A DNA stretch of 64,000 nt from Eudromia elegans (lineage: Eukaryota; Chordata; Aves; Tinamiformes; Tinamidae): assembly GCA_003342815.1 (NCBI GenBank), contig PTEX01000054.1, positions 3,385,139-3,449,138 of the forward strand, read 5' to 3'. The position numbers and the translations under genes were made by a program. Shown here one piece after another: positions 47,545 through 59,230 of this stretch. Under the pieces are notes generated by a model, which did no database searches, was not told the DNA's origin, and was given only the letters and a program-made list of their open reading frames with translations. Each line of letters starts with the position of its first letter. Position 1 is the stretch's first letter.

Positions 47545-49004
47545 TACACCTGAAAAGCTTAGCCTGCATATTCTTTTATACACCAGAATGTATTGATAAA
47601 GCTCTGTGGGTAACGGTACCTCAACCGTTCTTCCTGCTCTACATATCTGCATGAGTGAGGTGATGGGCCAAACACTTTGAAACATTTGCAGCAATCTCTT
47701 GGGCTTGCTAATGCAACCCCTCCTCTTTGGCAGATATGTTGGGTTTCATCGGCTCTCTGCCTTTCATTGGGGTGTACTTAGCACTGTGAAATAGGTCTTG
47801 CCATCAAAGGGTTGACTCATCTGGAAGGATGGAGTCCAAGTGAAATGGTCATGGGGAGAAATAATCCTGCTACTTGGGGAGGGTGCGAGGAAGCTTATTA
47901 TATAGCTGGGTATTATGTAGCTGTGGCTGGAGCTGGGTATGAAATGGGATTCTGTCTCCAAGCTGTAAGGTAGATCCATCTCCATGTCCTTCCTGGACGT
48001 GGGTTTGGTAAAAGCACTGTGAGGTGGGTGAACAGGGAGCTTTCCTGCTTGTCTGGGTGCCCGTGAGCAGGAACAGCCTGGAAGGTGCTGGTTAGCCATG
48101 AGATGCCCTCCCAGGTGGCCTGGGGAACTTGAAGGGTCCCCCTCTGAGTACTTGGGTATCATGATGCTCTGTTTGGCCTCCCCCATGGTCTGATCTGAGG
48201 ACAGGAGCCCATTACACTAGAGCAGTGCTCGTCATGGGGTGAGTGATCGGATCCCTCTTCTAAAAAGGGACATGGGTGAGACGTGAGGTGGGAGATGCTT
48301 TGGTCCCCATCTGCTGTTGGGTAAAGAAAAGGGTGGCTTTGGAGCGAGGGGTGGATCAGTTCATGCCCTGAAGGACACCAGGAAGGGTCCTGGTGCCTGT
48401 GTGGGGAAGCAGGTACTTGGAAGGTGTGAGCAGGAGGTGTTAGCACTTGGTCTTTCTGTTTGTAAATGAAACGAAGTACTCGCCGAGTAGCTCAGTTTGT
48501 AAGGCACCAAGTACAGACGCTGGGATTTTTTGTCATTATGTTGCTCTTTTAATCGGAAAATGCTGATTAGCCAAGGTGGATCTGTAAGTGGGATAAGGCT
48601 GTGGACTTTTTGCTGCAGTTTTCCTTTCTGAAAGTTTTTGGAACATTCTCAATATTTTCAAAATGCTCATTTTCAAAAAAAGTGAGATACTTTGTTGTCA
48701 TTATTTAAATTTTCTTCCAACATTTAATGCCATAAGGATAGATGCATCGATTTGTGTTGAAACAGAAATGGAAGCACTGATTACATCATTACTTTCTTGA
48801 TTTCTTTTGACATTCTCTAGATTCTGACTTTTAACTGTGCCTGGAGATGGCGAAGACTGAACAGGCAACTACTGAAAATCCTCAGAGGATGGGAAACTGG
48901 TTTTGTTGGGAGCTTGAAGAGAAACCTTTGCTACCCGAAGAAGTTCATCAGAGCCGAGAGCTGCTGCTTTCTATTATAGACTGCGTGTGTTTTCTCTCCT
49001 GTAG

Positions 49005-49135
49005 ATACCAGTACCTGCTGCTGAGGCTTTCTTGGAGCTGTTCCAGACTCCCCGAGGTGCTCAGTATCACATATAAATGCTCAGTTTTCCTGGAGAAACC
49101 AAGTCTGCATCAGGTGTTGAGAGCAATGCTTTCAG
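49005..49135 (+). other. Exon-like interval (strong acceptor, good donor), no known protein
   Basis: The interval is preceded by a pyrimidine-rich acceptor, TGTGTTTTCTCTCCTGTAG, and followed by CAG|gtaact. It is 131 bases long. One frame is open from end to end (YQYLLLRLSWSCSRLPEVLS at its start) and another begins IPVPAAEAFLELFQTPRG before a stop. I recognise neither as a known domain. The interval could be an exon of a non-coding or lineage-specific transcript, or simply a chance pair of splice-like signals, which are common in this much DNA. Confidence 0.2.
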
Positions 49136-50404
49136 GTAACTTTTCCAAATCACTTCAGGTACTAATGCACTGCAAGCTTTCACACTTCCATCATTTATTT
49201 TTGTTCCTAGGTAAGACTTGACTACCCTGACTGTCCTGTTGACAAGTGTCCCGTCACTTGTCCCAAGTGTTTTCAGATTTATAGTTTTCTTTGCTGTTTC
49301 AAGATTGTTACAAGTGCCCAAATACCTGTTGGAGCTATAAGGAGTTATGGAGTACACGAGAGGGGCCAGAGCTGTCATGTGAGAGATGATTTAAAAAAAA
49401 GCAAAACCAAACAAACAAAAGCCCCAGACAGCCTTGCACTAAAATAACTATCAGATTTTTCATTTTCTTTTCGATTTGAGGAACTGGGATTTTTTTTATC
49501 CATAACATGCCACTAGCTCTGCAGTAATGAAAACCAGAATAGCGTTTTTCCGCTCTAGGGTTAGTGTTAGAATTGTTTATTACACATGGGGGCAGTAGCA
49601 CACCGTAAAGATGCAAAGTATGTTAATACTGGATGGGTTGATTTATGGACATGGAATATACAGTGGAATATTTAGTATTCGTTGGCTGACGTGTACACTT
49701 GACAGATATTGGCAGGAAGTATTAACTTACATCCAAGTTTGTCTTAAGTAATAAGTGATGAGCAAAGAGAAGTTTGTATTTGCTGTCATAAACCAATCTG
49801 TGAATCCCTGTCCTTCAAAGTTTTTGGTTCCAGCTTTGGCACGTGACCTCCTTAATCTGTTTAAATGTTGCAGGTGCCATGAGAAACCCAAACTGAAAAG
49901 ACTGCTATTGAGAGCAACAAAAATCCACATTCCTCTCGTGCCTTGCAGTCAGCACTTGCATTAAACTGAACTGTCTCATCTAAGCTGCTTCTTTTGGATC
50001 TGTTTTCTATGGAAGAGTTAGTAGAAAAGTTGCTTTGCAGTTCTAAGGGATAACCAAATGCCTAAGTGCTTTGCTGGATGCTGGCCAGAGCAGACATCTT
50101 GCTGAACAGAGCTCGTGACAACTCATTTCATTCCCAAATCTCGCCTTGCCTTACAAAGCCCTATAAGACAAGTGTCTGGATAGTCTGGGAATGCTGCGGC
50201 AGCTGCTGTGTCCCGGCTCTCCGAGTGGCAGAGAGACCACTTAGGTGGCTTGTCTAGGGGGGCTGGGGACTGAGTGAGGGTGGGCAGATGCAGGAGGGGA
50301 CCCTGGGGATGATTTTGTTGTCTGGGTTAATTAGAAGTTTGTTAGATGCTGCCTGGGTGGTGGGGTTGGGATGCAATTGCCTGTTCTGCAAAGTGTTTTC
50401 AAAG

Positions 50405-50457
50405 AGGATGTCAGGAGCACTGGACTGGCTGGAGGTCAGGGAGCTCTAGGACACTGA
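50405..50457 (+). mobile_element. Possible MIR-type SINE head fragment
   Basis: AGGAGCACTGGACTGGCTGG followed by AGGTCAGGGAGCTCTAGGAC resembles the tRNA-derived 5' part of MIR-type SINEs ('agagcactggactgggagtcaggagacctggg'). No body of the element follows, so this is at best a short relic. Confidence 0.35.
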
Positions 50458-52516
50458 AATGGGGCAGGTTTGAAGGACTCTGACTTGTTTCTGGACCAGC
50501 AGTGGGACTGACAGGAGTGATAAGTTACGGAATGGTCGAGTGCTGATGCCTGGATGCCACGAGTCATCCTCCACTTTGGAGGTGTGAAAGGAAATAATGG
50601 ATAAAGACTGAAAGCCAGAAAGTGAGCAAACAAAATCTCTCAGCAACACATTTTCCACCCTTGCACGTGTAATTTAGTTAGTAACTCCAGCTGGGAGCTC
50701 ACCTGAAGCAGTTACATAGGGGCTCCCTGATGGTGTTCCATCACAACACGGAGAGTTACACAGGGTGTTATTTTAAGGTAATACGTTCTGTGTATTAATC
50801 ATTGGTTATTATTGACTTGGTGACACGTTGCTGTTGGTGAAATGAACTGTGATGTAATTAGGTGCAAATAATACCCAAGCTTGCTGTGATGATTATTTTT
50901 ATGTGAACCCAATTCGTTGCTAATATAAATAGCAATATTAATCACAGCAAGTATCAATATTTATGCAGCATGCTTCTGTTTAAGTGCAGTTGTAGATGAG
51001 GATTCTTGTTACATACACCAGAGAAAGGGATGTATGTGAGCTTAAATGGTCTTTGTAATCACACCAGAAGAGTGTTATGGCCGTTATGTGACAAAGGACA
51101 AATTTGCACTGTGGTTTTAACAGAGAATGGTAAAACTTTACTCCAGGTTGCTTCCTTGCACAATGAGCACAACCTAGCTGAAAGCACGCCACTTTTTGTT
51201 AGCAAAATTAAAACACTCTGAGATGGTCCATGTTGGTGTGGACATCGGGAACCTTCCAGCCATCCTACAAGATCTCCCAAAGCTTAAGCATGTGGAAATA
51301 GGACCAGCACTTTCCTTTCCAGCTTTTCCTTCTAGCGAAGCACAAGTCGTGCCCTGACTCAAGGAGGAAAGGAGCCCATCGGCCTTCTGGGCTGGGTTCT
51401 TACACACGTGGTGCTGTGCAGACAGTGTGAGGAAGGGCATAAGCTTCTTTTGGAGCCTGCAGGCTTGTCCCTGCCTTGGCCTTGGCCCACTTTCTGGTGG
51501 ATGAACAGTCGTGGACACTCCTGGTTTTATGACCTTCTCCAACTTGACCAGTATCTGCTGGGGTTTCTGGAGTCCCCATGGTGAGTGTGGCTCTGCACAT
51601 CATAAACCAATGATGCCTAGTTGTTTTCCTAGCAGCAGGCCTCCGACTTGGTCATAGAATTAACACACCATCAACAGCAGTCTCCTGGAGAGAGAGAGCA
51701 GCTGGGCTGAGGTTTTCATCCTTTGATAAGATGGTATCATGTCCTCTCTCTTCCAGAATGCAGGTGTGAAGGGCTTTGGGATCTTAGCATGATTGCTCCA
51801 GGCCCTCCTCAATCTCAAAAACTGAGCTGAAGCACTTGGAAGAAATTTGCATTTATGTCTAATCATTGTTTCCCTCCTCCCTTTTCTCACCCCACAGACT
51901 GTTGCTCTGCCTCTCTGGGACATGGACTGGCCATGGGTGCCACAGGTATCGTCAGAGTGTCTAGCACAAGAAGCACCTTCTGCTCCATTCCCACAGAAGT
52001 CCTCTTTGAACACGTTTCTTCTTCAGACTCATCAACCTGCTTTATGAAAGCATCCTTGGGCTGTGCAGGTGAGCTGTGTGAACATAGCTTGCTGTAGAGA
52101 CCGTGGTGAGATTGGTCCGCAGGGGAGGCCAGGGCTGGGAAAAGCAAGACTCAAGATTGGCGTGTGCTGCTGACCCTGGGCAGGGATGTACAGTGCACAC
52201 TGCAGAGGTGCACTCAATAAAATAGACAGTGATGTATGGTGTAGTACATCATGTTCTTGAAGGCAGGGCATATATACTCACCACATAATGTGGAGCATGT
52301 GAAGTATTGAATATATCAAAGAGAGATTAATCTTTATCTGGGAGCAGCCCTGCACATTCACTGTCTGGCTGAGCCAATACTGTATAATTTAAAATGCGTT
52401 TGTGTTTGCTTCTGTACTTGGACACAGGAGGAGCATGTTTGTGCTTGTTTGATCCTAGAGCGTGCCAGGCTACATACCTGTTAATTTAAATACAAATTTT
52501 ATGTCTTATTTTTCAG

Positions 52517-52629
52517 AACAAAATATTCTTGTAGCATCTAAGGCTCTTGTCATAAATACGGAGCTGTCCCTTGTGTCATGCCCTGTGTAACTGAGAACAG
52601 GGGTCTTGCCCCAACAAGCCTGCGGCCAG
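52517..52629 (+). other. Exon-like interval with consensus splice sites, non-coding
   Basis: The acceptor is TATGTCTTATTTTTCAG, a clean pyrimidine tract with AG. The donor is GGCCAG|gtgagt, a perfect match to the vertebrate consensus. The 113 bases between them have stops in all three + frames (tag within the first 18 bases, taa soon after in the second, taa in the middle of the third), so if it is an exon it is untranslated: part of a 5' UTR or of a long non-coding RNA. It lies on the same strand as the exon-like intervals at 49005 and 55364. Confidence 0.3.
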
Positions 52630-54085
52630 GTGAGTTTAATTCTTTCAGGCCTAACCAGAGGCAATAGCACTTGCTGTTCTGTTAGTGCCCATCTTGATGC
52701 AGCAACTAAAAAATCAAAGAATAGAAAGTGACAGAATAAGCACTGTGTGGTGACTTGACAAGTATCTGCTCAGAAAGGAGCATAGCTCAGTGTGTGATTG
52801 AAAAGTTAGCTAAAAATATCCAGCACTGGGTTTTAAGGATATTTAAGGGTCAAGATTTTGTGTAGTTAAAAATTCCCACAACTCTTTCCATCTCCTTAAC
52901 AAATTGCATCTGCTGTATTAACATGAAAATTTAAAACCATGGTATGATATATTAAGTGGTGATTAATTTACGGCATTTATCTTGGGTTACTAATCATTCT
53001 GTTTTTAAGTGATAATTTTATTTGTAATCTCCGCAGTTAAATTGCCATAAAATATCATAGTTACAAAGACATTCATGAGCTACTGAAAGGACATGACATG
53101 TAGTAATTTAGGAATTAACGCACACATAAAAAAGCAATTTCAAGGGAAAGCTACTAATATATGCACATTTTAGGAAAGACAAAGCAGGGAGGGAGAAAAA
53201 ATCTGCCAAACAAGCCCACGAACGTTGCAGCTCTATCACCAAACGAAGGTTTAAAGTTATAGTAATTTCGAGCGCATCTCTCAGCAAGGAGCATCAAAGG
53301 GCAGAGAAATGTAACCAAATGCAGTGCAGAGCTGGCAGTGTCAGGGAGCTTGTGACACCGTGTTGTCCCCCAGCGGTGACTCCTCACACCCACATGATCC
53401 CCCTCTAGGTTGGGTCAGTCCATGGGAGCTGGAGTGTGGAAATACAACTGTGTCCGTCAGCAGCTCGTGGCATGGGAAGGAGAACTAAATATCTATGATC
53501 TCCCAAGCAATAAAACATAAACATCTGGGGATTTCAGAATAACTGCTAGAAAGAAGAGAGAAAAAACAAAAAAAAAGAGAGGAGTAAAATATGAAGATTT
53601 TGGTATCCTTAACACGCATTTAGTTTGTGGTACAGCTGGTTGGTGCATTTGGAACTGGTTAATTTGTTGGCTGAAAATGACTTATCTTTTGAACCGAATT
53701 AAAACGATTATCCTTTTTATATCACTGTAATTGCATGAAGGAGAAATTTAGAGTTATGCTTCCCTTTTGTTGGCTATTAATAGTCTCTGCAGCTCTGCTT
53801 TGCTTAGGTGTACGGGGAGAGAACAATTTCCTTTATGGCACAGGAGAGATGTAAATTACATGAAATTAAGGAAGCTTTTTTCGCCCTACGTAGACAGCCC
53901 TTTGTTATGAGAGTGTGTTCTTCACAGAAAACAGTTAGTCATTAATCTTCCTCAGGACAGTGGGGAATTAAAAAATCAGGAGTTCAAACACGCTTTCTTT
54001 GAAGGATTTTTTTTTACAAGGCGCAGCGTATCCCATGACAAAAGTCATCTATACCAAGGAAGAGAAGTTGAAAGTCCTGGGGTAG

Positions 54086-54421
54086 AGCGGGAGCAACTCT
54101 TCGGTTACTTTGAACTGTCTTGAGAAATGGCAATTTATACCTACAAAAGAATGGGAAGAATTTGAAGAATTATGTGATAAAATGAGATCTGGTCTGTACT
54201 GCAGCACGCCGGCAGCGTCGCAGTCTTTAATGGGATCCGAGCTTGCAAACAAACTCATTCCTTTCTCAGCGGCGCTCTTGGATGCGCTTGTCAGTAAGGG
54301 TCACTGCTGTCACCCAGCTTTCATTCAAGCATCCACTCCAAGTCACAATGAACATTTAAGAACTAGCACAGGTTTCTTAATTAGCTCAGTCCTTCAGGCG
54401 CTGCTCTACTCTCTACCTTGA
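54086..54421 (+). other. Open frame over a CpG-rich spot, unidentified
   Basis: A frame of 111 codons opens after a stop at 54083-54085 and runs to the stop at 54419-54421. There is no ATG at its beginning; the first in-frame ATG is within DKMRSG. The early part (KWQFIPTKEWEEFEELCDKM) has a protein-like polar composition, but I do not recognise a family. Eight CpG pairs fall in 54208-54292, in otherwise AT-rich, CpG-poor DNA. A possible donor, CA|gtaagg, lies at 54286. It could be a conserved regulatory element, an unrecognised exon or chance. Confidence 0.2.
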
Positions 54422-55327
54422 TTTTTCCATTTCTTTTGTCCCCCATTTTGGCACTCTCTGGTAGTAGTACACATGCTGCCGTTTATGAGAGGTTTTATAA
54501 TTGATTTAGTTTTCACCCAAGGTTTCTAAGGTGGAATGCTAAATGCATTTTGATTTAGTCTCCTATAAAGGAAATAACTGATCATCTTTTCTGATACACT
54601 TATTTTATGGAAGCATATTTGCTATGATAGTACCTGGCCAGATGATTTCTGTGCATTTAGCTTCTTTGAGGTGGTTGCAAAATAAATCATCCTTATAATT
54701 CACCATTCTTTGTCTCACTTTTCTGCAGGTTTTCTTCTATCTCTGAGGGGGAAGAAGCCTTTTTATGCAATGTGAATTTTATTTGCCAACTTCAAATTCA
54801 GAATGGGTGATGCTTTTTCTCTGTGTCTCCATTTATGCTCTCTCAGCCTCTCAGAATGATGCACAACTTCAGCAAGCCAGAGTCAGGGTTACAGGTGGTG
54901 ACAGAATGACAGAATTGCACTTCACCAAGCCATACAAAGCTCATGGCAAAAAAAGGTCATTTGAATCTCTGGTTATTTAATAAAGAGGACCTGTTTGCGG
55001 AGAGGTCTGTACTGCAAAAGAGCAATTTGAGTTTACTTTCTGCCAAGATAGAATAATGTTGCTATGGAGGCTGTCTGAGATGGACCCTCCTGAAGTGTGT
55101 CCTTGGTGACCCCAGCTGCCCAGTCTTCCTTTCTCCATCTGCTCATCCCCTTGTTGCTCCAGCAAGTGTGCCCTAGTACTGTTGCTGTGTCCAGATGGTT
55201 GTGTTACTGCCTGACCTGGTTGCTCTAATTATTGTTGGAATTTAATCTCATTTAGCCCAGGTTCACTGGAATGTCTTGCAGGGACACAGAAACACATTGA
55301 ATTGAATGGGAGAAGCAATAATATTCC

Positions 55328-55356
55328 TTTTTTTTTTTTTTTTTTTTTCTTTTTTT
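55328..55356. repeat. Poly(T) tract, 21 T then C then 7 T
   Basis: A T-run of 21, one C and seven further T, leading into CCTCTAG. The tract doubles as an exceptionally long polypyrimidine stretch in front of an AG, which is why an acceptor is considered at 55363. Confidence 0.85.
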
Positions 55357-55363
55357 CCTCTAG

Positions 55364-55475
55364 ACTATGAAGAACTTACCAGGAGCTTCTGAGCAGCTTT
55401 TCTGCTTACTTGTAATATTCTCTTCGTTGATGCTGTGTCTCAGTGATCAATAAAACTTGATTATGGATAATAGTG
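55364..55475 (+). other. Possible terminal non-coding exon with AATAAA
   Basis: After the acceptor-like TTTTTTCCTCTAG a short stretch follows with AATAAA at 55449-55454 (GATCAATAAAACTTG). The expected cleavage site would fall about 10-30 bases later, so the end is approximate. The downstream sequence is only weakly GT-rich, which counts against it. No coding frame of note. Confidence 0.15.
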
Positions 55476-55520
55476 AAAGGCAGTCAACCTGTAACCTCAT
55501 CAAATTTAAAAATCCAATAT

Positions 55521-55578
55521 AGAGTGTAATGGCTAGAGTCAAATGATCTTGAGTCAAGAGACAAAGCTGGGGATTCAG
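55521..55578 (+). mobile_element. Possible MIR-type SINE head fragment
   Basis: AGAGTGTAATGGCTAGAGTC, AAATGATCTTGAGTCAAGAG and ACAAAGCTGGGGATTC follow the spacing of the MIR 5' region ('agtgtagtggctagagcactggactgggagtcaggagacctgggttc'). No body follows. The match is by eye and weak in the second half. Confidence 0.4.
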
Positions 55579-57753
55579 AATAGAAGAAACCGAAGCTGGT
55601 ATTTCCTAGATTTTTCCTTGCTGTCTGTCATTCAAGCAGAAAGCAACAGCTTCCATGAGCTGAATGTGGATTTTCCCCTTCTAATAACTTTGAGCGACCC
55701 CAGACCTATATGATGCTCTGTGCTGGCAAGAAACTTTAATCCTGATTTTGGTACTAGTGAGACTTGCCCACTTCTGTGTATGGTGATAGAATTAGAAAGT
55801 TAAATATTGCCAGCTGCTACCTTTTAAAAATAGATGGAGTGACCAAAAACCATGAGCTGTAGTTTTACTGTATTGTGGATTCCTTTGATTTTACCTTTTG
55901 GTTTCCATGACAGTAGAGTACTCGTAGTCTTTTCTTGATCTTTACCTCCATGAAGGCTTAATACTCACTTTTTCATTAAATTTGGCGTTAACTTCCTGCC
56001 TCTGATGTCTATGGCTTAAAACACTAAAGCTCAATGGGAGTCTCAAGTCAGCAACACTGGAAACCTCTGAGATGAGAAATATTCTCCTATAGTTTTAGTG
56101 TTTGTGGGAGCATGAGCACGTGGTGAGGCAAGACACTGGCGTGTCAGAAACCCACGTTCTTTATGGTGCTATAGACCCTGCTACCAAGGTGTCTTTAAAC
56201 GTATTCCAGGTAGATTCTGTCCCTCGGCACCTCTAAGGAAATCCTCTGATTATCACCCCAAGGAAGCAAAATGAAATGTTGGGGTAGCAGTACCTGGTGG
56301 ATGATAACTTATGCACTGGTCACTCCATGTTCAAGGGAAACTTGGCATCGTACTTCATAACTTACCCAGTTAGGTAAGGTAGAAGGCTGTTTTTGAAATA
56401 GTTTCTCTTTCCCTTGTTTCCCCCCAAATGAGAAGTTAGATGCAATCTGCTTTCTAGAAGCTGTTTTCAATTTTGACCAGCCAGTAACGTGCTCCAGTAA
56501 TGAAACCTATCCCTCCATTTAAAGGTCCTTTGTGTAATTTATAGACCCTATTTTCATTCCTCATAAATTCCCACCCTGCTTTCTAGGGAGGGCAAGTGCC
56601 CATTAGCCACCCTCCCTGGAGACTCCCATACTGTGCATATAATAACTGGAGGAGATAATAGCTGAGCAGGGTTGAGTGCGTCCCGTTTCCAGCACTGCGC
56701 AGAACAAGGTCCTCTTCTTGAACCCAGGATGAACCAGCAAGGGACTGTTTTTCTTCCAGGCCGTGTGATTTCTGGTGCATGTTGTTTTTTGAAGCAGTAA
56801 CTCACAGACAGAGGGGCTGTGGATTTTCCTTTTGCTCAGTTTATGTGCAAGCCTGTGTCAGGAAACCAACTTCCAAGTGTCTTTGGGATGCAGTAGGGCA
56901 ACCATATTGCTCATTTTAAAGTATTTTTTTAAATGCCTAAGACCTTCAGATGTGTGTGTTTGTATTCATTGCAGAATGTAAGTGTGAACATAGAACCACT
57001 AACATGCATAGAAAGTCAGCCTGGTCAAGCGACACCAGTGTCGCAATTTATCTTCAGTCCTGTGGTTGGGGACCTTTTAGATTAAATTCATTAGTTCATG
57101 GTAGTTTTGAGATGTAACATAAGCCTCCAAAGGGATCTTAAGCTTCTCTTTTTTATTAAAATGAAATCTTCCCTTGGCATTTCTCTAGGTACTTCTCCAG
57201 TCACAAATGAAAAGGGACAGTGCTGAAGGGTATTCTGCTGTACACTTAAATGCCAGCAATCCAATTAAAGGAATGTTTAACCTTTTGTAAATAAAGCTAT
57301 GGCTTGCACTGCCTTTTGGCTAAATGGAAAAAAAACCCCCTAATTTATTATTAAGCTTCTTACCCAAGACTCATCTGTGCATTCACAGTATAGTTTACAG
57401 CGTTGTAAGTCCTGAATACTATTAAATTATTGTGTCCCGGGTGATCAGCTGGCTGGAGATACAGGACAGACCTGCTAAGGGATGAGCATCTCAAAAGCTA
57501 CCTATGTCTGTATCATTTGCATCCTCTAGTCGCCAAAGTCCTAATCTAGATATTAGATTACTCTGTTTTTATTTTTAAATTCTGGTCTTCATAAAAGTGA
57601 GGCTAATTTTCCACTTTTAGACAACGGAAAGTTTTCCGGTTGTATCAATTGATTGAATGTAGAATATCATCTCCACATACAAATCTTGGCTTACCTTTTC
57701 TGAGTCTATTTCTTTGTCCCTTGTTGAAACTGGATTGCTTTGCTGTTGCAGAA

Positions 57754-57790
57754 CTTCCCCAAACAGGGCTTGATCTTCCCCAAACAGGGC
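57754..57790. repeat. 16-bp exact tandem duplication, period 21
   Basis: CTTCCCCAAACAGGGC at 57754-57769 and again at 57775-57790. The 21-base period keeps a minus-strand frame open (57645-57896, with CPVWGRSSPVWGSSATAK). That frame runs to an AAG|gtaagc donor-like site whose GT is the complement of 57693-57694. No good acceptor was found upstream of it. Confidence 0.85.
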
Positions 57791-58426
57791 ATAAGCCAGA
57801 CTTAGAGCTGAGTTGATGTTGGTTGCATTTTATGTTACCATAAAATGTAGGGAGAATCTGAGTAGTTTGCTGTACTGTAGTGTTTTTTGTAAGCAATATT
57901 GAAATGAGAATGCATTTTGCCTTTGCAGAAGCCCTAAAGGTAGAGTTTTCTTAACCAAACCCAAATGTTTTCTGTCCTGTCCCCTGGTCCCTGAGGAACA
58001 GCAGTGCCAGAGGTTTCAGGAAGATAAACAGCCATTCTGAGGATGTGAGTGCCAAAAGTCACCGAGGGTGTTTGGATGCTCTTAGGGAATTTCCAATGAC
58101 CCACAATGGCGTTTCTATTTGCAGACCTAGTAAATCAAAGTTGCTCTTGAGTTTTGCTGATGCTCGTGTAGCACACCATGCTGCTTATCCCGGTGCGCTC
58201 CAGGATGGGCTCCTGCGTGTCCCTAATTGGGGAGGACACAGAGGTCCCTTGTCTGCTCATCTGCTCCATTTGAGGTTTGCCAGCTGGCTCTTTCTTTCAT
58301 GTTTGTATTGCTCTGGCTTGCAGCTTGGCATGGTTTGGGGTTGCTTTTTGGGTTTGTTTTTTGATGTTGATTTTAAGGCAGGTGTATTTTCTTTCACTTG
58401 TAAGCTATAGAAAAGCTTAAAACCTC

Positions 58427-58467
58427 TTTTTTTTTTTTTTTTTTTTTTTTCCCCCCCCCCAAAAAAA
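58427..58467. repeat. Adjoining homopolymers T24, C10 and A7
   Basis: Twenty-four T, ten C and seven A follow one another without a break. Such triple homopolymer junctions are hard to sequence, and run lengths here should be regarded as unreliable. Confidence 0.9.
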
Positions 58468-58980
58468 GACAATCCAGCTTTTTGAAACCACGTAACTGAA
58501 GAACTGTGAAATAACTGGCTTCTTATAATGCACCCGTAAAAATGAATTTGCGTCTCGTTTATGAACTGTTAGGTTCCCTGTTATATAAGACTGATTGTTC
58601 TTAATGTGACTTGCATGTATCTCACATTCTTTGCTCAAACACTTTGTAGCTAAACACAGCGGGAGGGAAGCTTGTTCCAAAACCCAAGCTTGTGATAGGG
58701 GCATTTGCAACCGGGATCCTGGTTTCTGTTTCTGTTCTGTGCAGAAACATTTGTTTAGTGACGATGAAGTCCCCTCCGGTTTGTGACTCTGTTTTGACTT
58801 GATGGAGGGGCAAAGATGCTGAGAATAAAAGTGCAGCGAAACAGGGTGACCTTGGGGGATGAGGGAGGCTCCGGAGTTGCTGCTTGTGCAAACGGCATCA
58901 GTGAGTGAAGGGAAGGTGACCGGCAGCCCCCCACCTTGCAAGGACGTCGGCAGAAGTATTGAACGACCCTTTCAGAATCT

Positions 58981-59230
58981 CTTATTTACTGTAATTAGCA
59001 AATGATTAAAGAAATGATCTAGGTGTATCTGAGTGTTCTTAAAGCTCGATAGAATCAAAAAGGGCTTAACGAGAGATATGAGACCAATGTTAATCTGTCT
59101 TTCGAAATGGCCAATTAAGAAAATATTGATGCTGCTTAGCAGGAGCAAGTGTAGCCCTGGGGTTGTGTGGCTTCGTGTCAGTGATTTCAGAAATATTTTG
59201 CTTCTCCTGAATATGCAGACAGAGAGCTGA
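58981..59230. other. Candidate conserved non-coding element
   Basis: AT-rich, non-repetitive sequence with many homeodomain-type cores (TGTAATTAGC, TGTTAATCTG, GCCAATTAAG) and a TTTCGAAATGG core. Both strands are open for 65 or more codons here, which can reflect a conserved, complex sequence or chance. The interpretation rests on texture only. Confidence 0.2.

Larger units (their letters stand above)
46169..50404. other. Unique non-coding block containing one exon-like interval
   Basis: No protein gene is recognised. The GC-richer part 47764-48446 has minus-strand frames of 140 and 95 codons without known domains. A tRNA-like phrase at about 48482-48512 lacks a B box. An interval with good splice signals lies at 49005-49135 and is listed separately. 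Confidence 0.6.
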
